From Argentina anserina (taxonomy: Eukaryota > Streptophyta > Magnoliopsida > Rosales > Rosaceae), in NCBI RefSeq assembly GCF_933775445.1, contig NC_065873.1, forward strand, positions 27,466,001 through 27,530,000: 64,000 bases of DNA. The letters are read 5' to 3'. The stretch's first letter is position 1; each line of letters starts with the position of its first letter. Under the pieces are notes generated by a model. The model saw nothing but the letters and a program-made list of their open reading frames with translations. It was not told the origin of the DNA and ran no database searches. This document shows, in pieces, positions 11,498 to 23,744 of the stretch. The position numbers and the translations under genes are program-made.

Positions 11498-11637
11498 AAT
11501 TCTTCTTCTTATATTCGATTTGATTCTCTTCAATGTCCTAACAAAAAAGAACCCTTTTTAGTTTGATCAAAGCATTTTAATCATCTTGAACTCAGTTTGG
11601 ATTCATACACTTGTTCCATGAAGATAATACGTTCATG
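10921..11637. other. Non-coding spacer with a (CT)n microsatellite
   Basis: Spacer before the second RING copy. A nearly pure CT run lies at about 11459-11494. No gene is visible. Confidence 0.5.
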
Positions 11638-11762
11638 CGCCTTTGTCTATTCCCTTCAGGATTGGGATTTGGGAACATAACATATAAAAAGAGACTCTTA
11701 TCAAATACCCTTGACGGCCTTGAGCCGAATCGGGCATCGCCGCTGCGGAGAAGAATCAAAGC

Positions 11763-12487
11763 ATGAACACCACCCACATATATGAGATCAATCGTTATGT
11801 TACCACCCGAATTTTTCAGGTCAAAAGAAACACCACCTACCGAAGTAACCGTGCGTTACTTCCGATCCTCTTCTCCCTTTACCAGGCATATGCAAACTAT
11901 AATCCAGAAACCCAGCAGTTTGATCTTGAACCACTAGTTCTGCAACGTAGGAAAAATTTGAAGCTGCGATTCTCCGGGGATAGGGCAAGTAAAGATGTCA
12001 AGACTACCATGGAGAGATTCATCAGGTATAAAAGAGTCATCCATGGGTCTCCCAGGGAGGCATACAAGTTTATCTCTGATCAGCTATGAAGCTTCCCGAA
12101 GACAAGCATCCGGAAATTTTCGCATCAGTATTGGATAAGCTTCAAGAAGCCGTCCCCGATAAACTTATCCAGGTCGCATGCGTGGATATAATCTGTAGAG
12201 ATACGGAGGAATCCTTGCATTTGCACGACGACGGGCCATACAGGTTCAGGCTGATTCCGGCAACAGAATCATTCATTCAGGCTTTGGAGGAAGCGAGTCC
12301 GGTTGATGATGATGAAGTGTGTGCTATTTGTAGGGATATGTTTGCACAGAATAAAGATAGCAGCAGCAGCATTACTAAGTTGCCCTGCTCCCACTATTAT
12401 CATCGAGATTGCATCGTCGCATGGCTCCGGATTAATCATCTCTGTCCTACTTGTGGGCACCGGAATCTGAATGCCCCGTCTAGCTAG
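11763..12487 (+). pseudogene. RING-H2 E3-ligase-like gene, copy 2 (inverted duplicate, frameshifted)
   Basis: Sister of the minus-strand copy at 5928-6672. It starts MNTTHIYEINRYVTTRIFQV and keeps an identical RING core (CAICRDMFAQNK, LPCSHYYHRDCIVAWL, CPTC). Near 12070 it lacks 19 bp present in copy 1, so the first frame stops at 12087-12089 just after SPREAYKFISDQL, and the RING half resumes in another frame from an ATG at 12086. Where copy 1 has its extra base, copy 2 is clean, so the lesions are independent. Homology begins upstream near 11638. The ATG overlapping the stop (ATGA arrangement) leaves a 133-residue RING frame that might be translated, but I treat the gene as broken. Confidence 0.78.
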
Positions 12488-12619
12488 CTGCTGCAACAAC
12501 ATTCTATTTCTTGCTGACAGCTAAATACTTCTGAAGAATGAATACATTAACTATCTCATATATGTTTCTTAAGAATACATTAACTTGCGATTCATAAGGA
12601 CTGCATTCATATTAAAAGT

Positions 12620-14616
12620 TCAAGCAAGTGAAGCAATGACATCTAGATTATTCTTCATGAACCACTTGTGAGGATAGAAGGCATTAGACGATTCGTGATG
12701 AAGATGCCAAACCATGACCCTTAAGCAGTCTTGCAGCAAACCTTCCATTTGACTTTCATCTTCCACAAGCTGTTCAATAAATGTGCTCACCTGGAAATGC
12801 AAATGAGTGAAGTTAGCAATTGAAGGCAGGACATCATAGTGAGTAGTAATGGGGTATCAAGGTTTGAGTTGGTAATGCTTGAACTCTATTTCTCATCAGT
12901 TTGCAAAAAACACAGATGCTGTCCATATTATGGTCTGCTGTTTAATCATTGATAAGGGGAAGATATGGAACAGGAGATAATAACCTGGAAACCATCATTG
13001 CCAGTGTCAAGCTGCCTAATAGGTTCAAGAGTCGGTCGATGCCACCTTTTGGGATCCCAAAGTATAGTGCTATTGAAGGCAAATCCTGACATTTGAGCAT
13101 AGAATCTCTGAAACCCTGTACTTGATTCGTTTGTATGCCATCCAATTACTTGAGTTCCATTGCAAACAGGGCCCTCTATGGCAGCTTGCATTTCGTCACT
13201 CACTGTTTTGGCAACTGACCATGTTCCAAAGCGCCTGCGATTGAATATAAGCAGGGAAACTAAGGAATTGTCACCACAAAGTGCAGAGAGACTGGAATGT
13301 TAATCAGGGTTCAATATAGGGTAATGATGATGGTATCTGATGAAACATTACTGCTGGCAAGATAATATATTTCCAAATTACAATTAGCAGAAGTAAAAGA
13401 GATCAAGGAAGGACTGAAAATGGATATATGAAACACTCCTGTGTGTAATCTTGTACAGTTGTACCCAAATATTAGCATGTAATCTGGTCCCTAAAACATT
13501 AATCTCTCTCCAAATATTCAAAAATGAATTAACAGACTATAAGGACTAAACAGACTATGCAAAAGGTTTCCATCAGAAAATGAGTGACATTGAATTACTA
13601 TGTCAAGAATCATGATGATCAGTAAGTGGTAGTGCTAAAAAAGATGATACAGTACGTAACATTATCGTGTTATAAATAAAAATTAATGAGTATTGTGGTT
13701 TAGCAAGAAAGTACCTAATCTGCCTCATTTGCTTGAAAAGATCTCTTGAGAAGATGTTGTCCTCATCTGCAAAGTAGATGATTCCATCAAGACGGTGAGC
13801 TTCAATGTGAAAAAGTGCAACGTTTCTTTGATGTACACTTCTATCTCTTACATCAGTAAGATTTTTCTCACACACAAGATGTCTGTACATAATCCCAGTT
13901 CTCCTCAAGATGTCAGTTGTTTCTGCAGACTGGGAGGTCATCTCCACAACGATCCATAACAATGGAGGTGAGACCAATTTTAACATGTGTGCCAAACGAT
14001 TCAGATTATAGGCTTGAAATGGATGAGAATAGGTTGGAGTCACGATTATCAAAAGCTTCCGGAACTCCAAATCTGCTTCTTGAATGAGTGATTGGTTCTG
14101 CATCTCACTTTTTAGTATGATGCTTTCTGTTGGACCTTGCTCCTTGGCTGGTGACTCCATTGTAACATTCTTCTGCATTTTCCCACTGTCTAATGGTCCT
14201 ACATTTCCAAATACACTACCATATAACTGATGAAACCCGACTGAGGATGCCATTTCAAAGGGTAAGTCTTGATGCTTTGACAGATTTGTTGACAACGTCA
14301 CTGACGCAAAAGGTGTAGCCCCAATAAAGACTCCAAGCATGAAACAAACGAAGAAATGGGAAAGCGCCCTTCTCCAAATCTGCCCCTTGGGTTTTGATTT
14401 CTCAAAAGGCCTAGAAGATCTCGGTGAAAAAACACTAAGAACGAAAGCTTGAGAATCTAATGAAGCAGCTAGAGATGATAAAAATCCATCGGATGATGGA
14501 TAGTTCTGAGTACAAGATGATGACTTGGACAACGGAGATGCCACAGCACAGACTTCTCCATTTAGTGGAATTCCTGCTCGAGGCACCGGAGACAATGTTC
14601 TTCTAATAGACGCCAT
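12620..14616 (-). CDS. IRX9H: GT43 glycosyltransferase, probable beta-1,4-xylosyltransferase IRX9H-like
   Basis: Family GT43, the IRX9/IRX9H/IRX14 group needed in the Golgi to elongate the xylan backbone of cell walls. Exons on the minus strand are 14616-13715, 13234-12985 and 12790-12620, which join in frame to 440 residues. I chose the ATG at 14616 ([15 protein letters not shown]), which resembles the family start; a frame start 8 codons earlier has no ATG. One membrane anchor lies at about residues 84-105 (type II topology). The catalytic domain shows [20 protein letters not shown], the DxD-like FADEDN, and [10 protein letters not shown] followed by GWHTNES. The non-reducing DxD motif is present. 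The C-terminus keeps [14 protein letters not shown]. It is transcribed away from EMC1 across a 1.6-kb spacer. Confidence 0.9.
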
Positions 14617-16235
14617 CAAAACAAAAACAAATTGCTCCAACTTATCTCAAATTCTGCTTTGCAATGCTATCGGATAAGACAACACAGTATCCTTATTGAT
14701 TCATTCATCACTGCCCTCCAAAGTTCCAAGCTTTTCCCACTGTGTTCCTCATCAAAGACTTCCTCATTATTTAAAATTCCAGCAACATTGGCGACCAAAG
14801 TAAGAACCTTGTCAAACTAGCATTGGCATCTCACAGCTAATTCTTTTAATCTTCCAGACAATGCAAAGCTCAAACTCAACTAATTTACTTTCCCCTATCA
14901 AAACAAGCTCTCAAACCCAGACAAAAAAAAATAAAACCTTTGGTCTCTTGATCTACAGTCAAATAGCTTCCAACTAAAGAAATGAAATTCCCAACAAAAA
15001 AAAACAACATAGATTCGTCACTAAATTCGAAATGGGTCACGGCATTACCGTTCACCGCCAAATGGGTCTCAATCTTTGCCACCAAATTCTACTCAACAAA
15101 CCTCCAGTACGTGCTTCAAACTCCTTCACCCTGAACAAAAGCGCCGAAGTTGAAACACTGAGAATAGAGACCTCAAGATATGGGAGTAGTAATGCCAAAG
15201 TGTACAAATCTATGAGGAGCATATCAATTATGAAACGAGGAATGGGATATCATGGTTTGTTTCTATCACTATACTACAGAGAAGCACTCTCTCTCTCTCT
15301 CTCTCATAGAGATTCAGACAATAAAAGAATAATGTAGCTTGCGCGACCGACGCCCTTTTCTTATTGGGTGGGAGATTTACAGGTCATCCCAGGTAATACA
15401 TGAACATGGCCCATTTTTAATAGCAAATACAGTATACATGAACTCTTCTCATTCCAGAAAATCACTTGATTTAGTATATGAAATAATGCAGATATAACAA
15501 CTTTGCGACGTTATTCTCAACAAGGTTCCACCGGGGTTTGTACGAAATATTTGTTACCATACTAACGAACATTTTCTAAATGCAAAAATAGAAGCCTTAT
15601 TCAAACATTGAAAGCAATGTAATCAACTTAGTATTTTAGTAACAATGGGTCAAAAGACACCATTCATAATTTCTACTCAAGTAGGTCAAAGGGGGATGAA
15701 GGGTTCTAATTCTAGTTATGGTGCGTAATTTACGAATCCTATAAATACGAGAATAACTATTTTGAATTTGAATTTCACTTGTAGTTTTTATCCTTAGAAT
15801 TTGAATATAACCGGGTCAAGTTAGCATACACAAATACTTTTCTATAATCGACTGCCCTCTCTATCAGCACAGGGACACACTCATTTATTTCTTCTTATGT
15901 TGTGAAGAGGTTTTGAGAAGTGCAATCTGAACTATGAAATATGAAAGAAACGTGCAATGTAAAATAGGAGCGTAAATTACTGTAAGGAGAAACTCAAAAA
16001 AAAGAAAAGAAAAGGCCTTGACGTTCAAGCGGAAGTATAAACCTGAAGCTAAACCCAGCCCAAGTAATAAGCCCAACACAATCGGGCCTGGATAAACAAA
16101 GGATATTTATGTCATTTTCTTTCTCCAGAGAAGCCGGCTTTTCTTTTATGCGACTCTTTTGCTCATACAAAACTCTCCGTCCGTCGTAGTTCTCAGAGAT
16201 CTGAATCTCTCTCTCTCAGTCGCCGTGAGCACACG
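14617..16235. other. Divergent promoter region of IRX9H-like gene and EMC1
   Basis: Spacer between two head-to-head genes, with CT-rich blocks near 15288-15304 and 16207-16218, the latter within the expected EMC1 leader. Open frames here are short and lack domains. Confidence 0.5.
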
Positions 16236-19200
16236 ATGAGCATGGCGATTAGGGCTTTTCTTCTTCCACTGCTCTTCTCATCTCTCACGACTCTCACTCT
16301 TTCGCTCTACGAAGATCAAGTCGGCCTCGTTGATTGGTAACAAACTCAATCTCGTATTGTTTATCCGAATTCAAATTTGACTCTAGGTTTTTTTTACTCG
16401 CGCGATAAGCTCTGTATTCAATCGATTGATTATCTCATAATCGAGCTTGGAATTTGATCTTGATTTTGAGTTGAAATATCTCTGTTGATTTCTGTGGAGA
16501 CTTCGTTGAATATTGAATGTTCTAAGCTGAGCTAAGTCGGGTTGTTGATTGCAGGCACCAGCAGTACATAGGGAAAGTGAAGGATGCAGTGTTTCATACT
16601 CAGAAGAGTGGGAGGAAGCGTGTTGTGGTGTCCACTGAAGAGAATGTTATAGCATCACTTGATCTCCGGCGCGGCGAGATATGTATGTTCACTGTTAAGT
16701 TAATGTATCTGTTTCCACAGCTGTAACAACTAACGAGTGGAATTAGAATTCAGTATATTAGATTAATCTGTATGTTCTCAGTTCGAGCCGCAGAGTAGAT
16801 GTTAATGACTGATGAGTGTATTTGTTTTTGTGCAGTCTGGAGACGTGTGCTGGGGAGCAATGATGTAGTCGATGGAATTGACATAGCGTTGGGAAAATGT
16901 AATTGTTTTATCAACATTCATAAGTTTCTTTCGTAACGCTTTTACATCATTGTATGACTTTGGGTTTGAACTTATCATGCAACTTATTAATTGGTTAGAT
17001 TGTGGTGTTGATCAGAAAGTGTACTATTTTGATATTTTCAGATGTCATTACGCTTTCATCAGAGGGGAGTATATTGAGAGCATGGAACCTTCCTGATGGT
17101 CAGATGGTGTGGCAATCTTCTATAGATGGCTCTGGGGTCTCAAAATCATTATTAACTGTCCCGGTTAGTTAATTACTTTCCATTCTCACTAGCATCTTCT
17201 AATTGTGTACATGTACGTGATTCATATTTGCTCTTTTGCTCTCTCTCATCGATTGATATAAGATTGTAGTATTTTGAGTTTTTGACTATCTGTTTGGTTT
17301 TGCATTTACTTGTCCTTTTATGGTTCTCTGTCCCCCAGTCATGTAAAAACAGCACAGGTTGAAAATGTGTATAGGTTGCTTAAATTGTAAAGGTTGTCTT
17401 GTGCAGTCAAATTTGATCGTCCACAAGGAAAATTTGATCCTTGTTTATGGTAAAGGGTCTCTACATGCTGTTTCCAGCATTAACGGTGAGGTTCTTTGGA
17501 CAAAGGATTTTGCAGCTGAAAGGTTTGTTTAATGTTTTTGGTGTGATTTTGTAATTTATTAGTGTTATGCCTCATTTCTTCTGTTGAACTAAACATCACT
17601 GTGTCATTTATACTTGTGTTGTTCTTTCAGTCTAGAGGTTCAACATATTATTCAACCTGTTGGAAGTGATGCAATCTATGTACTAGGTTTTGTCGGTTCT
17701 TCCCAGTTTGATGTGTATCAGATCAATTCTAAGAATGGAGAGATATTGAAGCACAATAGTGCAGCACTTTCTGTTGGATATTCTGGGGAAGCAATCTTGG
17801 CTTCAAGTGACATTCTTGTGACATTAAATGCCCCTAAGTCAAAGTTAGTAGTTATAAGCTTTCAAGATGGAGAACTTAACTTGCAGGAGACATCCATATC
17901 TGATATATTGGGGGATTCTTCTGGAACACCAGTATTGTTATCTTCAAAACTACCAGGAATGTTTTCCGTAAAGGTTAATGGAGGAGTGACACTGATTAGA
18001 GTGACTGTTGAAGCCAAGTTGGAGGTGATGGATAAATTAAATAGTGTGGCAACTATTAGTGATGCAATTCCCCTCACCGAAGGTCAACAAGCTTTCGCAC
18101 TAGTTCAACATAGAGATGGTGAGATTCATCTTACGGTGAAGCTTAGCCATGATTTGAGTGGTGATCTGCTGAAGGAGAGTATAATTATGGACAAGCAGAG
18201 GGGGATGGTTCATAAAGTTTTTATAAACAGCTACATCCGGACAGACAGGTCCAATGGGTTTAGGGCCTTGATTGTCATGGAGGATCAGTCACTTCTGTTG
18301 TTACAACAAGGTGTCATTGTGTGGAGTAGGGAGGATGGTCTTGCTTCAATTGTTGATGTTTTAACATCAGAACTACCCGTGGAGAAGGAAGGTGTATCTG
18401 TAGCGAAGGTTGAGGAAAACCTTTTTGAGTGGCTTAAGGTATATAAATAGATTATTAACTTAAGTTATACTGGTGTATTTTCCTGTGAGTTCCCCATGAT
18501 TGCATATATCATTTTACTCTATAAATATGTGGAGTACTGTGGTTTGATAAGCACAGTATGCGATTTCATTTGCATACTTTTGTAGTCATCTTTTACCTGG
18601 GTTTTGAATTATTAACTCTTACTGTCTTGTATTTATGTTTCTGATTGAATAAGTCGCCTCTTATAATGTGCATTTCATATGATTATTTGCTATCTTGAAG
18701 GGACACCTACTGAAGCTTAAGGGGACCTTAATGCTTGCAAGTGCTGATGATGTTGCTGCTATACAAGAGAGGAGATTAAAAAGTTCTGAAAAGAGCAAAT
18801 TGACTAGGGACCACAATGGGTTTCGGAAGCTGATCGTAGTACTTACAAGAGCAGGAAAGCTCTTTGCCTTGCACACTGGATATGGACAAGTTGTCTGGTC
18901 TCAGTTACTGCCTAATCTGCGTAAATCTGAATGCGAGTTTCCGACTGGTTTGAGCTTATATCAGTGGCAGGTACCCCATCATCATGCAATGGATGAAAAT
19001 CCATCTATCCTCATAGTAGGTCAATGTGGACAAGGTTCTGATCGACCAGGTGTTCTGTCTATTGTTGATGCATATACTGGCACTGAAGTTAATTCAATGG
19101 ATCTTGTACATTCCATTTTGCAAGTTATTCCACTGCCATTTACTGATTCAACAGAACAGCGACTTCATCTTCTAATAGATGGAAACCAGCATGCATATTT

Positions 19201-21105
19201 ATACCCCAGAACACCTGAGGCCCTTGACATCTTTCAACGCGAGCTTTCAAACATATACTGGTACTCAGTTGAGACTAATAATGGCATCGTCAAAGGACAT
19301 GTCTTGAAGAGCAACTGCATCCAGGAAGCTACGGACAACTACTGCTTTGAGTCCAGGGATATATGGTCGATTGTGTTCCCATCCGACTCAGAAAAGATAA
19401 TTGCAACAGTGACAAGAAAATCCAATGAGGTCTGGTTTTGTCTTTCTGAGCTTAAGTCAGTATGTTTGAATTGTCATTCCTTGCATCACTGCTTTAACTC
19501 GCGACTCCTATTTTTCCTTTTGATCTCTCTATTAGTCTTATACCTGCACATTTGGGCCGCCCACTTGCTGCTTTCTAATATTATGGAAGTTTATCCAAAC
19601 AGAGAACTGTTGTCTTTCAGTTTTGGGGAAAGGCTTTGCTTATACCTTCCAATCTTCCATAACAAAAGTTGGTGATCTTGTAGGTGGTTCATACTCAAGC
19701 AAAGGTTATAGCAGCTGATGACGATTTGATGTACAAGTATGTATCCAAGAATCTACTCTTTGTTGCAACTGTTGCACCTAAAGGCAGTGGTGCAATTGGA
19801 ACAGCGACACCAGAGGAGTCGTGGTTAACTGTGTATCTTATTGATACTGTAACTGGTCGCATATTGCATCGGATGACCCATCATGGTGCACAGGGACCTG
19901 TCCATGCTGTAAGCTCACTTGCTACTTTGTCTATGATTGTGTTGATGTGAGACCTTTTTTAATCTATTATTAATACATCTTGCAGGTTTTCAGTGAGAAT
20001 TGGGTTGTATACCACTACTTTAATCTTAGAGCACACAGATATGAGATGTCAGTCATAGAGATATATGATCAGTCACGAGCGGTATGCTCACTTCATCTTG
20101 AATATATTGTTGTCTATTCGCTTCAATAAATATGGAAGCTGATTTCATATCTGAATTTTTTTTTTGGGGTAATGATGTACAGGACAATAAGGATGTTTGG
20201 AAGCTCATTCTTGGGAAGCATAATCTCACTTCACCTATTTCATCATATTCCCGACCAGAGGTTGTGACGAAATCACAGTCTTACTTTTTCACGTATTCTG
20301 TAAAAGCAATAGATGTGACATTGACAGCAAAGGGTATAACTTCAAAGCAGCTTCTTATTGGTACAATTGGGGATCAGGTCAGTTTTTTTCTCTGAGCTTC
20401 ATGAGATTTTATTTCTCTTGTGGGGCAATGTATTGGCATGCAATTAGTGATAAGTGTAAATATCATGTAGGTTTTGGCACTTGACAAGCGATTTCTAGAT
20501 CCCCGTCGATCAGTGAACCCCACACAAGCTGAGAAAGAGGAAGGCATTATACCTCTAACAGATTCATTGCCAATAATTCCTCAGGTATGTGACATCTTTG
20601 TTATAAGAGTTTTTTGGGGGAGCAATCGGAGCATCAGATTAAGGATGAGGAAGTACAAGTCTCTATGGATTATTAAAGAATGGCTGCCTGAGCTTTAAAT
20701 CAAAGCCAAGTCTGATTTCTAGGAAGCCTAAATTATGAATTTTAATTGTGACATTGAGGGGTGAACCTAATTACATCTTAGAGGAATCCTTTTATTTCAA
20801 CTATTTGATGTTTAAATCTTATACTTGAATTTCGTTACTTGCAGTCCTATGTGACACATGCTCTAAGAGTGGAAGGACTTCGAGGCATAGTTACAGCACC
20901 TGCCAAGCTGGAGTCGACAACCCTCGTCTTTGTATATGGAGTGGATCTGTTCTTCACTCAACTCGCACCGTCAAGGACCTACGATTCGCTGACCGACGAT
21001 TTCAGCTATGCATTGCTTCTCATCACTATTGCTGTGCTCATAGCATCAATCTTTGTAACCTGGATTTTATCGGAGAAGAAAGAACTACGAGAAAAGTGGA
21101 GGTAA
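16236..21105 (+). CDS. EMC1: ER membrane protein complex subunit 1 (EMC1)
   Basis: Largest subunit of the ER membrane protein complex, which inserts tail-anchored and multi-pass proteins into the ER membrane. Twelve exons: 16236-16336, 16555-16682, 16836-16898, 17042-17163, 17407-17522, 17631-18438, 18701-19429, 19684-19908, 19986-20081, 20183-20377, 20471-20584 and 20845-21105. All have GT/AG borders and sum to 985 residues, the usual plant length. A signal peptide covers about residues 1-23. PQQ-type beta-propeller strands follow (EGSILRAWNLPDGQMVWQSS, GEVLWTKDF). The conserved C-terminal EMC1 domain includes VYLIDTVTGRILHRMTHHGA and SYVTHALRVEGLRGI. One transmembrane helix lies at about residues 953-974, before a charged cytosolic tail EKKELREKWR. 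No lesion seen. Confidence 0.95.
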
Positions 21106-21828
21106 CTTCTGAACTTCTGGTCTAGTCATTTTAGTCGGACAATTTTTGATGCCCTTAGTTAAACCTAATATAGGAGGTCCCCTCCTAACTTGTAATTCTA
21201 GCATGCCCTTCCTTGATAGGCATTTTTTGTTGTAAAATTCCAAATTTCCATACAGCTAGATCGATCTGGATTGTCTGTAAATTTGAAATGCTAGAAAATG
21301 GTCACACTCATTCATGTCCTTGAGATACTCGATAGAAGTCGAACTACACTATTATCCTTCATTTCTTTTTAGCTATGAAAATTTTCAATTGGTGGTTGTG
21401 CTCCAATCTGGTTCAATGATCACAGTTCAACCTTATTACGTGTTTCCACTTATGGTAAGGAAATGAATAATTGAGTCGGTAATGATTTCGAGTAGGTTTG
21501 AATTTCTGCTTTGTTCACTGGCAGAGGCGATCCATGATTGAACTGCAACAATGGTCCAGAAAGTTGTTGGCTCTCTGCCTGATCTTTAGGTTGGAGTAAA
21601 AGTAAAATCGTTGATTGAAAGTCACTGTATGTTTAACCCAAAACATGTATTATATTCCCTCGAAGCGAAAGCTGACACAGACATACACTGGGGTTTCTGA
21701 GTACTATTCCCCACATGGCCACAAACTTGCAGGTTCCACCATGTTCTTCTGCTCCCTCTCTCAAGCTATGATCTATCTCTCTTTCTCTCTCTCTCTTTCT
21801 CAGATCAACACCATAGAACAACACTACC
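21106..21828. other. EMC1 3' flank and ARM-gene leader
   Basis: AT-rich 3' flank followed by a CT-rich leader (about 21770-21800) just before the ARM-repeat gene. No other gene is visible. Confidence 0.5.
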
Positions 21829-22839
21829 ATGAGAACTCAGCAGCCTAAGCTTAAGACCCAGCTCTTCTCTTGTGGGTTCTTCGGCCACTGTACCGGAACA
21901 GTCCTCAGCCCCACCACTCCTCATCCTCCACCTCTCCCTTTCTCCTCCACCGATCCTCCACCACCACCCCCTTCATTGTCACTCCCCTCTGCTTCATCAC
22001 AGTTCGACCCGGTAACCCACCACCAGTCGAAGCCCGAATCCGAGTCATCTTCCTCCTCTACCTCACAGAGCTTTACCCAGTGGAAGTTCACCCTCCCAGA
22101 GTCTCCTATTCTCCCCTACCCACAACCCGGATCCGACCAGGGTTTTGATCCTGTGTCCAGTTTTCGGTCCAGCCCACCACCACCGCCTCCGCCGCCCATG
22201 TCCTCCACCGGTCTCCAAGAACTCTTCCATGCAGCGGAGCTCCAGCTCAGCATTGGGTCATTTCCGGAGCAGCTGGCAGCGCTCCACCTCCTGGAACGGT
22301 CTCTGGTTCCCTACCCGCCATCCGACCCGGAGTGCCCGCCCGAATTGATGCGCGGGTTGGTGCGAAATTTGAAAAACAAAGCGGGGGCAAAACCGGCAAC
22401 CAAAGTGTTGTTGGCGCTCTGTTTGGCGGAGGCTAACCGCCACGTGGCGGTTGAGGCCGGGGCAGCGTCTGCGGTGGTGGAGACGGCGCTGGAGCTGGAG
22501 GATACAGCGGCGGAGCGGGCCCTGGCGGCTTTGGAGCTAATGTGCACTGTGGCGGAGGGCGCGGCGGAGGTGAGGGCCCACGCGCTGGCGGTGCCGGTGA
22601 TGGTGATGATGATGGGCCGGACTTCAGCTCGGGGGAAGGAGTACGCGATAGGTGTGCTGGCGGTTATATACGGTGGCGCGTCGGAAGGTGAGCCAGCGGA
22701 AGCGGTATTGGCAGCTCCGGCGGAGGAGGTGGCGCGTGCAGTGGAGTTGGCGTTGAAAGGGGATTGTAGTGGTAGGGGAAGGAGGAAAGGGGCCCAATTA
22801 TTGAGGACGCTTCAACCAGAAGAAGAGAAAGAGACTTGA
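21829..22839 (+). CDS. Intronless ARM-repeat protein, PUB-like but without a U-box
   Basis: A single uninterrupted frame of 336 residues. Residues 1-125 are low-complexity and rich in Pro and Ser, with several polyproline runs. From about residue 125 the sequence becomes Ala/Leu/Glu-rich helical repeats (LQELFHAAELQLSIGSFPEQ, AERALAALELMCTVAEGAAE, GKEYAIGVLAVIYGG), as in the ARM domain of plant U-box E3 ligases such as the PUB22-24/PUB25 type. No U-box is present upstream, so it is best described as an ARM-only protein. The coding region is much more GC-rich than its surroundings, which is normal for intronless plant genes of this kind. The biochemical role is unknown. The ATG is the first in frame and follows a CT-rich leader. 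Confidence 0.8.
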   Translation: MRTQQPKLKTQLFSCGFFGHCTGTVLSPTTPHPPPLPFSSTDPPPPPPSLSLPSASSQFDPVTHHQSKPESESSSSSTSQSFTQWKFTLPESPILPYPQPGSDQGFDPVSSFRSSPPPPPPPPMSSTGLQELFHAAELQLSIGSFPEQLAALHLLERSLVPYPPSDPECPPELMRGLVRNLKNKAGAKPATKVLLALCLAEANRHVAVEAGAASAVVETALELEDTAAERALAALELMCTVAEGAAEVRAHALAVPVMVMMMGRTSARGKEYAIGVLAVIYGGASEGEPAEAVLAAPAEEVARAVELALKGDCSGRGRRKGAQLLRTLQPEEEKET

Positions 22840-23744
22840 GTTATGATTCGTTTAGAAGTTACTAGTTTGCTTGTAAATTATGGTTTGGATTGGATATTTT
22901 CCCCTCTTTTACTATTAAAATTGAGCATCTGGTAAATCTTGTCCGCCATGAAAGTATGTAAATATACGCTAGGGCTCGCACTTGGTTTGGTAATTACCTC
23001 AATTTAAACCGACCGAATACTAAGTTTACTAAACCCAGCCTTTAGGTTTGGTGATCAAACCGACTATTATGTACTCAACGTTGATGAAACAACTCTTCCA
23101 TAGTATTGATCTTGACACTAGCATTGAATCTGCAATCGGAAGCGATAGCATAGCATAGTTGAAAGGAAAATCTGAAGTTTATGATGAATGTGAGATTCAG
23201 AATGACAAAGTTATCCTAAAAGAGAATGACTTGCTCGTAACGTGTTTTTCTTCCATTTCTTATATTCTCATTTTGATAATTTTAGGCCTAAATTGATAGA
23301 TATGATCCTGCGTTTATGATCAAGTCTGGCACCGATAATTTTGATTTTTCTATTCTTCTTCTTTTGTGAAAGATGTAGCAGTGCAGTTTTTCTTTTTTGG
23401 ATACAAAACAAAAGCTTAGAGGGAATACAGTACTGTAGTTGAAGATAACAGATCTCAACCATGATTACTTTCTATTCTTCTTCCTTTGAAATTTTCATTT
23501 TCGCCCATGCACTCCACCATGATTACTTTCAATGGAAAACAAATCTCAAGTCAATAAAATATGGGACCTTTGTTATCTTCTCCGCAATTCCAATCGTGGC
23601 GTCCACTTCAAACTAAACTCTCCTCATTTGGATTTCTTCCTTCAAAGCATTACCTTTGCCATTTGTTTGTTTCTCTGTAAGAAATTCTCTCCACCTACAA
23701 ATGCCACAATCTTCCTTTAGGCTTTGTAGTAAAACTCAAGCACC
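22840..23744. other. Spacer between the ARM gene and the GulLO-like gene
   Basis: AT-rich. A TAGGGCTCGCACTTGGTTTGG motif near 22970 resembles the end of an hAT-type repeat, but I could not find the matching right end. No gene seen. Confidence 0.35.

Noticed and set aside
22970..23110. hAT-like start sequence TAGGGCTCGCACTTGG
   Set aside because: No matching right end or target duplication found, so I could not define an element.
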